Positions 24,617-32,709 of a stretch of DNA of 50,353 bases are shown one piece after another. The stretch is taken from assembly GCA_002404865.1 (NCBI GenBank), contig DHKP01000006.1, positions 1 through 50,353 of the forward strand, given 5' to 3'. The stretch comes from Caryophanales bacterium UBA4691. GTDB taxonomy: Bacteria > Bacillota_I > Bacilli_A > RFN20 > CAG-826. Position numbers and translations under genes: made by a program. A model generated the notes under the pieces. It did not search any database. It worked only from the letters and a program-made list of their open reading frames with translations, and had not been told where the DNA came from. How positions within the stretch are numbered: position 1 is the first letter of the stretch; each line of letters begins with the position of its first letter.

Positions 24617-25660
24617 ATGAGAAACCCATATTCTTTAACGTTTGGAATGGAACCAAAAGAATACATCAAAAGACCTGATGTTTTTTCTACAATTACCACA
24701 ACAATCTCGAATGAAGACCCCGACAACCGCTGTTTTATTATCACAGGGGTTCGCGGTTCAGGAAAAACCGTTTTCCTTTCTGAAGTCAGCGATTACTACA
24801 AGAATGAGAAAAATTGGATTGTTATCGATTTAAACCCAGAGAGGGATATGCTAGAAAGTCTCGCTTCCAAAATATATGACGCCTCTAATTTGAAACATCT
24901 ATTTCTCAAAGGAGAGTTCAGTTTCAGTTTTCAGGGATTCACCTTTTCTTTACGTGGAGAAACCCCTATTAGTGATGTAGAAACATTACTAAATAAGATG
25001 GTTGAGAAGCTGATGAAGAAAGGTATACGGATACTTATCACGATTGACGAGGTCACAAATAGTTCCTATATGAGGGTCTTCGCACATACATTCCAAGGGT
25101 TCTTGCGCTCAAAATTCGATGTCTTTCTTTTAATGACGGGGTTATATCAAAACGTTCAAGACATTCAAAATCAGAAAACCCTAACTTTCCTTTACCGCTC
25201 AAAAAAGATACCGCTCCCCTCGTTAAGCCTTGTAGCGATTGCCGCCTCTTATGAAAGCATTTTGAATTTGGATCATCTTGAAGCAATCAAGGCGGCCAAA
25301 ATGACGAACGGGTACGCTTTCGCTTATCAGGCGCTTGGCCATTTGCTCTATGAAAGCGTCGCTCGTAAAGTCGCGGGTAAATTGCTCCAAGAATACGATT
25401 TATACCTTTCGCAATTCGTTTACGAAAAGATATATGGAGAGTTATCTCCAAAAGCAATCACCTTCCTTAACGCGGTTACAAAGTGGAATGCACCGGCAGA
25501 AATCGAGAAAAATCTTTCTATCAGCCATAGTGAATATAGTGTTTATCGTAAGACACTGATTGATAAAGGCATCCTTTACGCTTCAAGAAGAGGTGAGATA
25601 GATTTCTCATTGCCTAGATTCGCTAATTTCCTCGATACAATGAGAGAATTCTACGACTAA
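24617..25660 (+). CDS. AAA ATPase with C-terminal winged helix, tandem paralogue 1
   Basis: A 347-residue protein; ATG 24617 follows AGGAGAG. Walker A is GVRGSGKT (44-51), Walker B is ILITIDEVTNS (about 141-151), and a sensor-like LMTGLYQNV follows near 176. The N-terminal NPYSLTFGMEPKEYIKRP motif and the internal GEFSFSFQGFTFSLRGETP are shared with the next gene. The C-terminal 70 residues look like a winged helix (LSPKAITFLNAV, then SVYRKTLIDKGILYASRRGEI). The plan resembles ORC/CDC6-like or STAND-type ATPases lacking a nuclease tail. Function unknown; family members are usually annotated only as ATP-binding protein. Phased repeats lie upstream. Confidence 0.8.
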   Translation: MRNPYSLTFGMEPKEYIKRPDVFSTITTTISNEDPDNRCFIITGVRGSGKTVFLSEVSDYYKNEKNWIVIDLNPERDMLESLASKIYDASNLKHLFLKGEFSFSFQGFTFSLRGETPISDVETLLNKMVEKLMKKGIRILITIDEVTNSSYMRVFAHTFQGFLRSKFDVFLLMTGLYQNVQDIQNQKTLTFLYRSKKIPLPSLSLVAIAASYESILNLDHLEAIKAAKMTNGYAFAYQALGHLLYESVARKVAGKLLQEYDLYLSQFVYEKIYGELSPKAITFLNAVTKWNAPAEIEKNLSISHSEYSVYRKTLIDKGILYASRRGEIDFSLPRFANFLDTMREFYD

Positions 25661-25684
25661 ATATTTCATGAAACGATTACTTAA

Positions 25685-25770
25685 AGTCTAAAAAGTTCTA
25701 AAGAGTTCTAAAAAAATTAAAAAGTACTAAAGAGTTCTAAATATTTACATAATTACCAAAGAGTTCTAAA
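25685..25770 (+). repeat. Helically phased AGTTCTAAA repeats upstream of an ATPase gene
   Basis: Six copies of AGTTCTAAA or close variants start at 25685 (AGTCTAAA), 25694, 25704, 25723 (AGTACTAAA), 25733 and 25762. The steps are 9, 10, 19, 10 and 29 bases, all near whole helical turns. They fill most of the gap between the two ATPase genes and end 21 bases before ATG 25792. The A-rich units in phase may also bend the DNA. Confidence 0.7.
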
Positions 25771-25791
25771 ATTCAAAATGAGGATGAACTT

Positions 25792-26829
25792 ATGAGTGAC
25801 AACCCTTTTTCTACAACCTTTGGCATTGAGCCTAGTAATTACATTGATAGAAGTGAAGAAAGCAAAAATATCATCGAGGAATTTTCCTCAGAAACTCCAT
25901 CAAACCTTGTTTATTTAATCTCAGGTTTACGGGGATCTGGAAAAACCGTTTTCATGTCTGCCATTGCAGATTATTTTGCTAGAAAAGAAGATTGGGTGGT
26001 CGTTGATCCTGGACCAAAAGACAACATTTTGGAGAACGTCGCTTCTGAGATCTATGAAACAGGCAAAATGAAGCACGCCTTTTTGAAGGGAGAATTTAGT
26101 TTTTCTTTTCAGGGGCTCACCTTTTCTTTAAAAGGAGAGACACCAGTCTCTACCGTGAACACCTTATTAAAGAAAATGCTAGATGTTTTAAGCAAAAAGA
26201 ACAAAAAGGTCCTTATCACGATAGATGAAGCCGATAATAGTGAGCAAATGAAACTCTTCATTCAAGCGTACCAGTCACTCATACGGCAAAAATATCAAAT
26301 AAGGCTTCTTATGACAGGCCCATATGAGAATGTTTCAAAATTGCAGGAAGAAAGGTCACTTACGTTTCTTTATCGAGCGCCAAAGATTCTATTAGGTCCG
26401 TTGTCATTAAGCGCAATCGCAGCGAACTATATTCGTGATTTAGGGGTCAATAAAGAAACATCCGTCGAACTAGCGAAATTAACCAAAGGATACGCTTACG
26501 CTTACCAAACGCTCGGTTACCTTCTTTACAAACGGAATAAGCGAAATATCGATGATGAAATCTTGGCGGAATACGATCAATATTTAGCGGATTATGTCTA
26601 CGAGAAAGTGTATTCCGGGCTCTCCGCCAAGGAACAAGTAATCTTAAAGGCGATAGGCATAGACTCGCCGTTTAGATTCGGGGATATTTCAAAAGTAGCC
26701 ACAATCGATCCCAAAACGCTTAGTGTTTATCGCGACCGTCTCATCAAAAGAGGGCTATTACTAAAAACCTCTTATGGATTTGTTCAATTCGCCTTGCCAA
26801 GATTCTCAGAATTCTTGCTCTTCAAATAA
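25792..26829 (+). CDS. AAA ATPase with C-terminal winged helix, tandem paralogue 2
   Basis: A 345-residue paralogue of the preceding protein, similar along its whole length. Walker A is GLRGSGKT (45-52), Walker B VLITIDEADNS (about 141-151) and LMTGPYENV follows; GEFSFSFQGLTFSLKGETPV is almost identical in both. The C-terminal winged-helix part (LSAKEQVILKAIG, then LSVYRDRLIKRGLL) is also kept. The start is supported by GAGGA eight bases upstream. Each paralogue has its own phased-repeat upstream region with a different repeat unit, so they are probably controlled separately rather than as one operon. The next gene is a small HTH protein in the same direction, 140 bases on, with its own promoter. 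Confidence 0.8.
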   Translation: MSDNPFSTTFGIEPSNYIDRSEESKNIIEEFSSETPSNLVYLISGLRGSGKTVFMSAIADYFARKEDWVVVDPGPKDNILENVASEIYETGKMKHAFLKGEFSFSFQGLTFSLKGETPVSTVNTLLKKMLDVLSKKNKKVLITIDEADNSEQMKLFIQAYQSLIRQKYQIRLLMTGPYENVSKLQEERSLTFLYRAPKILLGPLSLSAIAANYIRDLGVNKETSVELAKLTKGYAYAYQTLGYLLYKRNKRNIDDEILAEYDQYLADYVYEKVYSGLSAKEQVILKAIGIDSPFRFGDISKVATIDPKTLSVYRDRLIKRGLLLKTSYGFVQFALPRFSEFLLFK

Positions 26830-26882
26830 AGCGAACTAGCTAAGTATTTTCATTAATAACTTGTCTTCATTCTGCTATCTTT

Positions 26883-26942
26883 ATACCCTTTCGGGTATTA
26901 TTTGAGTTGTTTTTGCAATAATTATACCCTCTTGGGTATAAT
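26883..26942 (+). promoter_or_regulatory. Promoter and two palindromic operators of the HTH gene
   Basis: ATACCC-TTTC-GGGTAT (26883-26898) and TTATACCC-TCTT-GGGTATAA (26922-26941) are perfect palindromes with the same core, their centres 41 bases apart, about four helical turns. A promoter with TTGCAA (26913-26918), an 18-base spacer and TATAAT (26937-26942) overlaps the second. The design is like HipB operators (TATCC..GGATA type) and points to autorepression with DNA looping or cooperative binding. Confidence 0.7.
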
Positions 26943-26969
26943 TTGTTGAAAAACATCAGGAGTTTGCTC

Positions 26970-27176
26970 ATGAATCCAATTGCTAAATTTGTAAAAACTC
27001 ATCGTAAAGAGGCTGGTCTTACACAAGAAGAATTCGCAATGCGTTCAGGACTAGGGCTTCGTTTTGTTCGGGATTTAGAACAAGGAAAAGAGACTGTACG
27101 AATGGATAAGGTCAATGTCGCACTGAATATGTTTGGCATGGAAGCCGCACCAAGACGAAAAGAAAAGAAGGAATGA
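26970..27176 (+). CDS. XRE/HipB-like (Y4mF-type) antitoxin or repressor
   Basis: Starting at ATG 26970 (AGGAG upstream) gives 68 residues. The sequence opens IAKFVKTHRKEAGLTQEEFA, followed by an XRE-type helix-turn-helix with the motif GLGLRFVRDLEQGKETVRMD and a short basic tail. This pattern, in particular FVRDLEQGKETV.MDKVN, is typical of HipB/Y4mF antitoxins that precede a HipA-family kinase toxin. No HipA gene follows: the next gene is an ATPase on the opposite strand. It is therefore an orphan or has lost its partner. The two strong palindromes upstream indicate that it represses its own promoter. Confidence 0.75.
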   Translation: MNPIAKFVKTHRKEAGLTQEEFAMRSGLGLRFVRDLEQGKETVRMDKVNVALNMFGMEAAPRRKEKKE

Positions 27177-27219
27177 AAGCTCTCCACTACAAAAAATAGT
27201 TTTCTATCGCTATATGCTG

Positions 27220-27260
27220 TCATTTCGCAAAAATAAAAATTATTTGGATTCGCGAAATGA
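27220..27260. terminator. Possible bidirectional terminator hairpin
   Basis: TCATTTCGC (27220-27228) and GCGAAATGA (27252-27260) are a perfect 9-bp inverted repeat around a 23-base loop, between the convergent HTH and ATPase genes. No clear T-run follows, so termination is uncertain. Confidence 0.35.
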
Positions 27261-27271
27261 GATAACGAGTT

Positions 27272-28735
27272 TTAAGCAACCTTTTGCTTTAGCTCGCTTA
27301 ATGACCAATAGGCTTCATAAAATACTTGCTCAATATCTTCTACACTAATGGAGGAGCCAAGCTTTTCCTTTTGGCCATTAAGTGCCAAAGCTCGATAATA
27401 AAGGCTCCGTAAATTGCTCGTATTCGAAGTACGATGGAAACGAACATAACGATTATCCGGATTCGATGTAGTGAAAATAATTGACTTATAGGAAAGTCGC
27501 TCAAGTGGAACGAGGTTATGCGCAGTGAAAAGAAGCTGGCCTTTTCCGCTTTCATTTATCGCTTGAAGAATCTTTCCCAAAAGATCTTCAAATACACCAG
27601 AATCTAATTCATCGACGACTAACCAGCAATTTGGATTACCGTATGCGTAAATTAAAGCAACGGAAATATCGAATATCTTTTTGATACCGGAGCTTTCTTG
27701 CGACAAAGGAAGGTCTCCCATTTTTTCTTTTCGATAAATAGAGATGGTCTGCATCTTATTTCCGTTTTCATCGGTAAAGGATTGATTATCCACAATATGG
27801 ATATCAAAACCAGGGATGAATGACCCAATAAATAGATTCACTTCTTTAATGAATTGGTCATAGAGCGGTCGATTCTTTTCTTCAATCGTGAACGGCTTGT
27901 CGCTAAGATAAAAAGCGCCATGTGTTTCAGATTTTTTCGTCTTATAAACAACGAATATTGTGTCTAACCCAAGATGACTATAAACTTCGTTTTTGTGGGT
28001 ATAGACAAAAAGCTCAAAGTTGATTTGTGCTTGAAGAGCTTTTAAAACATCATATGCGGTTTCGATTTTTTTGGTTTTTCCTTTAGAAAGATAATTTAAA
28101 AAATCACTAGAAAAAATCATGCTAGAAGAATTTTTGATACAAAATTTCTTCGTTGCGCTTAATGTAGTGAAACGGAAAAAATCATCAGAATTAATCGCAA
28201 AATTAATTTTTGGTTTTTCGTGTTTTATACCATCATATAAATCCAATAGGGCTTGGTCTTCATAATTAAAAGAAATCGGTGCAAACGCGGTAGTGAGACT
28301 ACATTCGTTTTTATTCAGTATCTTTGCACTAAGAGTTTCTTTTTTGATAGCGCAAATTTCATCGTCTATTCTTTTTAGCTCTAATAGATAATTCACAATA
28401 TAGGGCTGGCCTTTAGCATAAATGAGAAATTCATATTCAATTGAGCCATTTGCTTCCCCAACGGGTAGTAAAAACGGCAATAGGGCTTTTGTTTTGTTCT
28501 CATCTTCCTTTAATAGCCCAAGGCCAAAAGAAAGGCTTTTAAGTAAATAAAGGCTTTCTACAACGGTCGTTTTTCCTGATCCATTTTGGCCATAAATGCC
28601 AAGAATGCTTGGTGTTAATGGTTCGAATCTAGCGCGTGAAGTATTATAATTGTCGCTTGATTCGACCTTACCGTTTCGTATTGTTTTAATGTTATGAAAA
28701 GTAATCGACAAAATACGGTTAGCCTGAATATTCAT
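27272..28735 (-). CDS. ABC-type AAA ATPase (AAA_15/AAA_21 group)
   Basis: A 487-residue single-gene ATPase of the SMC/RecF-like class: residues 9-24 form the strand pair LSITFHNIKTIRNGKV, Walker A is GQNGSGKTT (49-57), a signature-like SQESSGIKKIFDI lies near 365, Walker B is CWLVVDELDSG (about 388-398) and the H-loop is LFTAHN. Members of this group (COG1106-like) often act in phage defence, alone or with a nuclease such as RloB; no partner nuclease gene is adjacent here. Start ATG 28735 has weak ribosome-site support. The upstream inverted repeat at 28775-28793 may control it. A defence role is inference from family and from the island setting. Confidence 0.75.
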   Translation of the reverse strand: MNIQANRILSITFHNIKTIRNGKVESSDNYNTSRARFEPLTPSILGIYGQNGSGKTTVVESLYLLKSLSFGLGLLKEDENKTKALLPFLLPVGEANGSIEYEFLIYAKGQPYIVNYLLELKRIDDEICAIKKETLSAKILNKNECSLTTAFAPISFNYEDQALLDLYDGIKHEKPKINFAINSDDFFRFTTLSATKKFCIKNSSSMIFSSDFLNYLSKGKTKKIETAYDVLKALQAQINFELFVYTHKNEVYSHLGLDTIFVVYKTKKSETHGAFYLSDKPFTIEEKNRPLYDQFIKEVNLFIGSFIPGFDIHIVDNQSFTDENGNKMQTISIYRKEKMGDLPLSQESSGIKKIFDISVALIYAYGNPNCWLVVDELDSGVFEDLLGKILQAINESGKGQLLFTAHNLVPLERLSYKSIIFTTSNPDNRYVRFHRTSNTSNLRSLYYRALALNGQKEKLGSSISVEDIEQVFYEAYWSLSELKQKVA

Positions 28736-28774
28736 CCTACTCTACCTCACAAAACACATTAAATAAAATACTAC

Positions 28775-28793
28775 TTGTAATAAAAAATTACAA
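28775..28793. promoter_or_regulatory. Inverted repeat upstream of the ABC-type ATPase
   Basis: TTGTAAT (28775-28781) and ATTACAA (28787-28793) form a perfect 7-bp inverted repeat with a 5-base spacer, 40 bases upstream of the ATPase start codon. It may be an operator. Confidence 0.4.
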
Positions 28794-28866
28794 ATATAAT
28801 GTTTTTATTGCCATTATTAGTTATTTTTTGCACTCAATCGCCAAAAAATATCATTCTCTTGTAAGA

Positions 28867-29058
28867 TTATTTTTTCAGATCTACAAATAGTTCATCCAGA
28901 TTGTTATATCCTTTCACGGACGGATCATTTGCAATCCGTTCGGCCTCTAGCATGGCAGCGACCGTTTCCCTATTAGGTTCGTTTAAAGAAATGTCGAAAG
29001 GAATAGGGTCCTCGCGAGGCGACTCATGAATAGTAACTTTCCTCATGAGATTAGTCAT
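28867..29058 (-). CDS. Small RelB-like antitoxin, apparently orphan
   Basis: A 63-residue protein starting at ATG 29058 behind AGGAAGG. The C-terminal 35 residues, ETVAAMLEAERIANDPSVKG then YNNLDELFVDLKK, match the widespread tail of RelB-type antitoxins (AERIARDP.VKGY.D.DELF..L). The N-terminal part (VTIHESPREDPIPFDISLNE) is short and lacks a clear RHH motif. In related loci a RelE toxin gene follows, but here 131 gene-free bases and the ABC-type ATPase come next. CGAAT-GTAGT-ATTCG (about 29081-29095) upstream may be its operator. Confidence 0.65.
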   Translation of the reverse strand: MTNLMRKVTIHESPREDPIPFDISLNEPNRETVAAMLEAERIANDPSVKGYNNLDELFVDLKK

Positions 29059-29162
29059 AAAGAGCCTTCCTTTCTATTTTCGAATGTAGTATTCGTGCCG
29101 ATATCAAAACACTACGGCTGCTACGCCTCATTATCAATGAAAATCCAATTATATGTAACAAA

Positions 29163-30914
29163 TTAAGCCGCTAAAAGCTCTTTTTGGCAAATAGGAGAAG
29201 AGAAGAAGCAGTCGTAGATTAAATAGGATAGGAACGGAAAGGAGAAGCCATAGACATAAGCGAACACTAATGTTGTCATGCTCGCTTCGCCCATTAATCC
29301 AAAGGCAAGAGAAATAGAAATAATTAAAGTAAGCGCGCTTGTTAGAATAAATACCATCATATTCCCTTTCTCTTTGTGGGAATAATAGGCAAATAAGCCG
29401 TATAGGATTATTCCTAACGGCAAAAACAAGGTAAGTCCAAGTCTTGCTTTATAAACGCTCGCGAACACAAAGCATCCTGACGCTAAAGCGCCAAAGAATA
29501 ACGTTCCGTATTGATGGAAGAAAAGGGATAAATAGTTCCATTTAAACGGCAAAGCCTCTTCAGTTTCATTTGATAGAATCGGTTCGACGATAAAGAAAGC
29601 GTAGACGACTCCCCTAATGCTATCGCCGATAAGATATTCTGGCTCCACGAGGGTTCTAGCGAAGAAGGTCGCAAAGAACAATAAAGACATAAACATATGG
29701 ATGTCATGGGTCTTTTTGAATTTCTTAATAAAGCGATAAGCTAGATAAACAAGGAAAGCGAAATATAGAGCAAGGCGATAAACCCCACCGCACGCCAAAC
29801 ACTGAATAAAGCCATTATGTGCGTGGAAGGTTGGAGCGATTCTTTCGATTGACCAATCATCGCACGCATAATAGAAGGAATATTGGAAATTGCCATTCCC
29901 ATATCCGAATATCCAGAATAAGGGCGATAAATTAAGCTGTTTGATCACCTTTTCGTAAAGAACGTATCTAGCCCCGATTGTCGTCCCATCTCCACCGAAG
30001 AATACACTTCGGCAAGCGAGAATGAATTCAGAAAACACGCCGTCTTTTGAAGAAGGGAAAATCAATAAAAACCCATTCGCGATAACCGCGATTGCGAAAA
30101 TAACAAAGCAAACGATGCTGAGCTTTTTGTTTTTATGGTAAAAATAAAACCCACAATAAAGGATATAGCCAAATAGAAGAATCATCGCACACAATATAGA
30201 AGATTTGGAATTAATGGGATATAAAGAGGCGAATAGATAGGCAACTAATAATAGCCGCCAAATCTTTTTATCTAAATCGAAGAGATAAATCTCGGCCATC
30301 AAACCAAAGATAACAAACATCCCAAACGTATTCTTATGGCCCAATATCGAAGCGATATAAACGGTTTTGCCATTAAAAAAATCAAGGTATTTGTTCGCAT
30401 CGATAAAATAGCTAATCACAATGCAAAATATCGCCATAATGACGATAATCTCAGCTACGAAAGCAAAACTTTTTTTGCCTTTCTTTAATAGGAACAAAAA
30501 GGTATAGAAATTATAGATAAAGATTGAAAGAGAAAGATTGGAGATGATGAGCCCTAATCGAAACGAGAACGGAGAAACAAATGTAAACTCGGGAGTAATC
30601 GCAACGCGATTCGGGAAGGCAAGCAACGCGATTGTGTTCCCCAAAAATAGGAGGATAGCGATTGCTAAGAAAAATTTATTGTTTTTATAGCCTTTTTTCT
30701 TCGTGAATAAATACCAAAATAAAATTCCTAAAATAATGGATAAGATGGAACTTCCTAGGGTTAAAAATAAGTATTCTCCGGTCATCGCTTTGCCATTGTA
30801 CCAAAGGCTTAATTCACTAGAAACTGCTGCTAAAACGCAATAAATTGCGAAAAAAACCACCAAGAAAAAAGTATTTTTAAATTCTTTTGTTACTTTCGTG
30901 ATTTGGGGTGTCAT
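29163..30914 (-). CDS. O-antigen ligase/polymerase-like membrane protein (Wzy_C type)
   Basis: A 583-residue integral membrane protein with about 13 hydrophobic helices. The larger external loop in the second half contains TFHAHNGFIQCLACGGVYRL (about 360-380), the HxHN pattern conserved in O-antigen ligase/Wzy_C proteins, and upstream FWIFGYGNGNFQYSFYY. In Gram-positive bacteria such proteins polymerise or transfer lipid-linked oligosaccharides outside the membrane. It lies downstream of the Wzz-like gene (68 bases) and is read with it. A second, different polymerase-like gene is at 45333, so this one may act as a ligase attaching the polymer or protein glycans; that is inference. Confidence 0.75.
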   Translation of the reverse strand: MTPQITKVTKEFKNTFFLVVFFAIYCVLAAVSSELSLWYNGKAMTGEYLFLTLGSSILSIILGILFWYLFTKKKGYKNNKFFLAIAILLFLGNTIALLAFPNRVAITPEFTFVSPFSFRLGLIISNLSLSIFIYNFYTFLFLLKKGKKSFAFVAEIIVIMAIFCIVISYFIDANKYLDFFNGKTVYIASILGHKNTFGMFVIFGLMAEIYLFDLDKKIWRLLLVAYLFASLYPINSKSSILCAMILLFGYILYCGFYFYHKNKKLSIVCFVIFAIAVIANGFLLIFPSSKDGVFSEFILACRSVFFGGDGTTIGARYVLYEKVIKQLNLSPLFWIFGYGNGNFQYSFYYACDDWSIERIAPTFHAHNGFIQCLACGGVYRLALYFAFLVYLAYRFIKKFKKTHDIHMFMSLLFFATFFARTLVEPEYLIGDSIRGVVYAFFIVEPILSNETEEALPFKWNYLSLFFHQYGTLFFGALASGCFVFASVYKARLGLTLFLPLGIILYGLFAYYSHKEKGNMMVFILTSALTLIISISLAFGLMGEASMTTLVFAYVYGFSFPFLSYLIYDCFFSSPICQKELLAA

Positions 30915-30982
30915 ATTTTAATAAATCGGCAAAGTTTATTTTGAGATGATAAACAAGAAAAAACAATAGAAGACGATATTAT

Positions 30983-32557
30983 TTACTTTTCTTCAATCGT
31001 CATTGGCTCTTTTTTATCTTCTTCCGCGATAGTAATGGCGCAGCTTATTAATGTAGAGCCTAAAAAGCCGAGCACTAACCCAGCGGCCATGCCGATGAAA
31101 GGAGAAATTCCGCCCTTCACACTAATAATTCCAGGATAGACATAATAATTCACGCTATTACGGTATTTATTGTTAACGAAACGATAGACCTTCGACCCGC
31201 TTTCAATATCTTCGAGTAATTTTGCTTTGGTGCTAGATAACTTCGTCTGGAAAGCATCGCAAGCTAATTTCCAAGTATCGGTTTCTCTATCTTCCAACGT
31301 CTTTAATTGGAATGATTTCAACTTTTGGATCTTTCCTTCGCTAGCGGCATCAGGATCAGTGATATTATGGACATCTTCTAAAGTCGTCACTCCGCTTGTG
31401 GGAATACCAAATCCAAGGAGTCGAAGCTGATTGACGTATTCATTCTTTTCCTTGGTTTTATTCACAATCATCGAGTTATAGTAAGCTAGCAAAGTAGAAT
31501 TCGGGTCGCTAGTTCCGCTTGAAGCGATTTTAAGAAGGCTCTGATAAGTATTGATTTCCGTAATCAAAGAGGGAAGAAGATTTTCGCGAATGCCGTTTCC
31601 CGCATTAAGGTACTCGTTCAGCAAACTAGCAATGTGCTCATCGCTCACATCGCCAGAAAAGTTCACGTAATAATTGCCTTTTTTGCCAAGCTCTCCTAGT
31701 AACGTCGTGAAGGTTGAAACGCTGCCATTCCGATAACGTAGTTCAAAATCGGAACGAATGGTTTGAACTGGGGTACCATTTTCGTTGCCACTTACAATGA
31801 TGCTCGTTGTTGAATCCGAGACAGTAGTCGTATCTTTTGCTTTGTCGATATTTGAAGAGTTACTAGAAGGGGTGAGAATCGACTCTAATTCGCGTAAAGT
31901 CGTATCGATACTGTCGTATTGATCAGACATTTTCTCAATTTGCTGATCGAAATCCAAAGCCTCGAAGCCATTCGGAAGAAGGTTCGGGATAGAATAAGAG
32001 TTAACTTTGGACTCTGAAACGTTCTTCGTTGATTCAATGAGCGCTTTTACGTAGCTAGCCGCGATGTCTTGATTGCCTAGACTAGCAAGTTTGCCACTAA
32101 TCGTATAAGAGATAGGCGTTGAGACAACGAATTGGTCGGTTTTAGAATCCGTGTAGCCATTGATGGCGATGGATATTTCATTGTTTTTGGTGATTTGCTT
32201 GACATCGATTTTTGAAAAAGCGTTGTCTGATTCTTTGATTTTTTGCAAATTATCATAAGAAATGATATTGAAATAGCTGAAGGTACTACCATCAACGTAA
32301 ACGCTATTACCACTACTATCGGTATGAATCGGAAGATTATAGGAGAATTGAGCCGTAAATTTCGTAGATATCAAATTATAACCAAATTGGATGCCTAAAA
32401 ACCCTACAAGCCCAAGGCCAAGAGTAAACCCAACGACCCACCACTTAAACTTAGCGATGGATTTGCCGTATTTTGCCCAAGTCCATTTGGATGGCTTTAT
32501 GTCTTCGTCGTTTTGAATGACAAGAACTTGGCGTCCCTCGTTGTTTTTCTCGTCCAT
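30983..32557 (-). CDS. Wzz/YveK-like polysaccharide chain-length protein
   Basis: A 524-residue protein with one helix near each end: WWVVGFTLGLGLVGFLGIQF (about 35-57) and GISPFIGMAAGLVLGFLGST (about 485-510). The 430 residues between are extracellular, rich in polar residues, with a long helical stretch (about 330-480). Two helices framing a large coiled-coil-like external domain is the architecture of Wzz/polysaccharide co-polymerases. It is larger than typical YveK/CapA proteins and no tyrosine kinase gene is adjacent. ATG 32557 follows AAGGAGCG. It would set chain length for a polymer assembled with the membrane protein encoded next. Confidence 0.7.
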   Translation of the reverse strand: MDEKNNEGRQVLVIQNDEDIKPSKWTWAKYGKSIAKFKWWVVGFTLGLGLVGFLGIQFGYNLISTKFTAQFSYNLPIHTDSSGNSVYVDGSTFSYFNIISYDNLQKIKESDNAFSKIDVKQITKNNEISIAINGYTDSKTDQFVVSTPISYTISGKLASLGNQDIAASYVKALIESTKNVSESKVNSYSIPNLLPNGFEALDFDQQIEKMSDQYDSIDTTLRELESILTPSSNSSNIDKAKDTTTVSDSTTSIIVSGNENGTPVQTIRSDFELRYRNGSVSTFTTLLGELGKKGNYYVNFSGDVSDEHIASLLNEYLNAGNGIRENLLPSLITEINTYQSLLKIASSGTSDPNSTLLAYYNSMIVNKTKEKNEYVNQLRLLGFGIPTSGVTTLEDVHNITDPDAASEGKIQKLKSFQLKTLEDRETDTWKLACDAFQTKLSSTKAKLLEDIESGSKVYRFVNNKYRNSVNYYVYPGIISVKGGISPFIGMAAGLVLGFLGSTLISCAITIAEEDKKEPMTIEEK

Positions 32558-32709
32558 AATGATCGCTCCTTAGTTCGTTTTATTTTCGAATATGAAAAAT
32601 TCCTTGGCTAAGTATAAACCATTCATGGCAAAGAAACCATTATGGAAGAAATGGCGGATAGACACCCTGATTGATTAATATCAGCTAGTAAATTCTAAGA
32701 TGAAGTCAA

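Noticed and set aside
25685..25770. CRISPR-like array or replication iterons in the AGTTCTAAA repeats
   Set aside because: Units are only 9 bp with no unique spacers, no cas or replication-initiator gene is nearby, and the array is tightly placed before a start codon; a regulatory role fits better.
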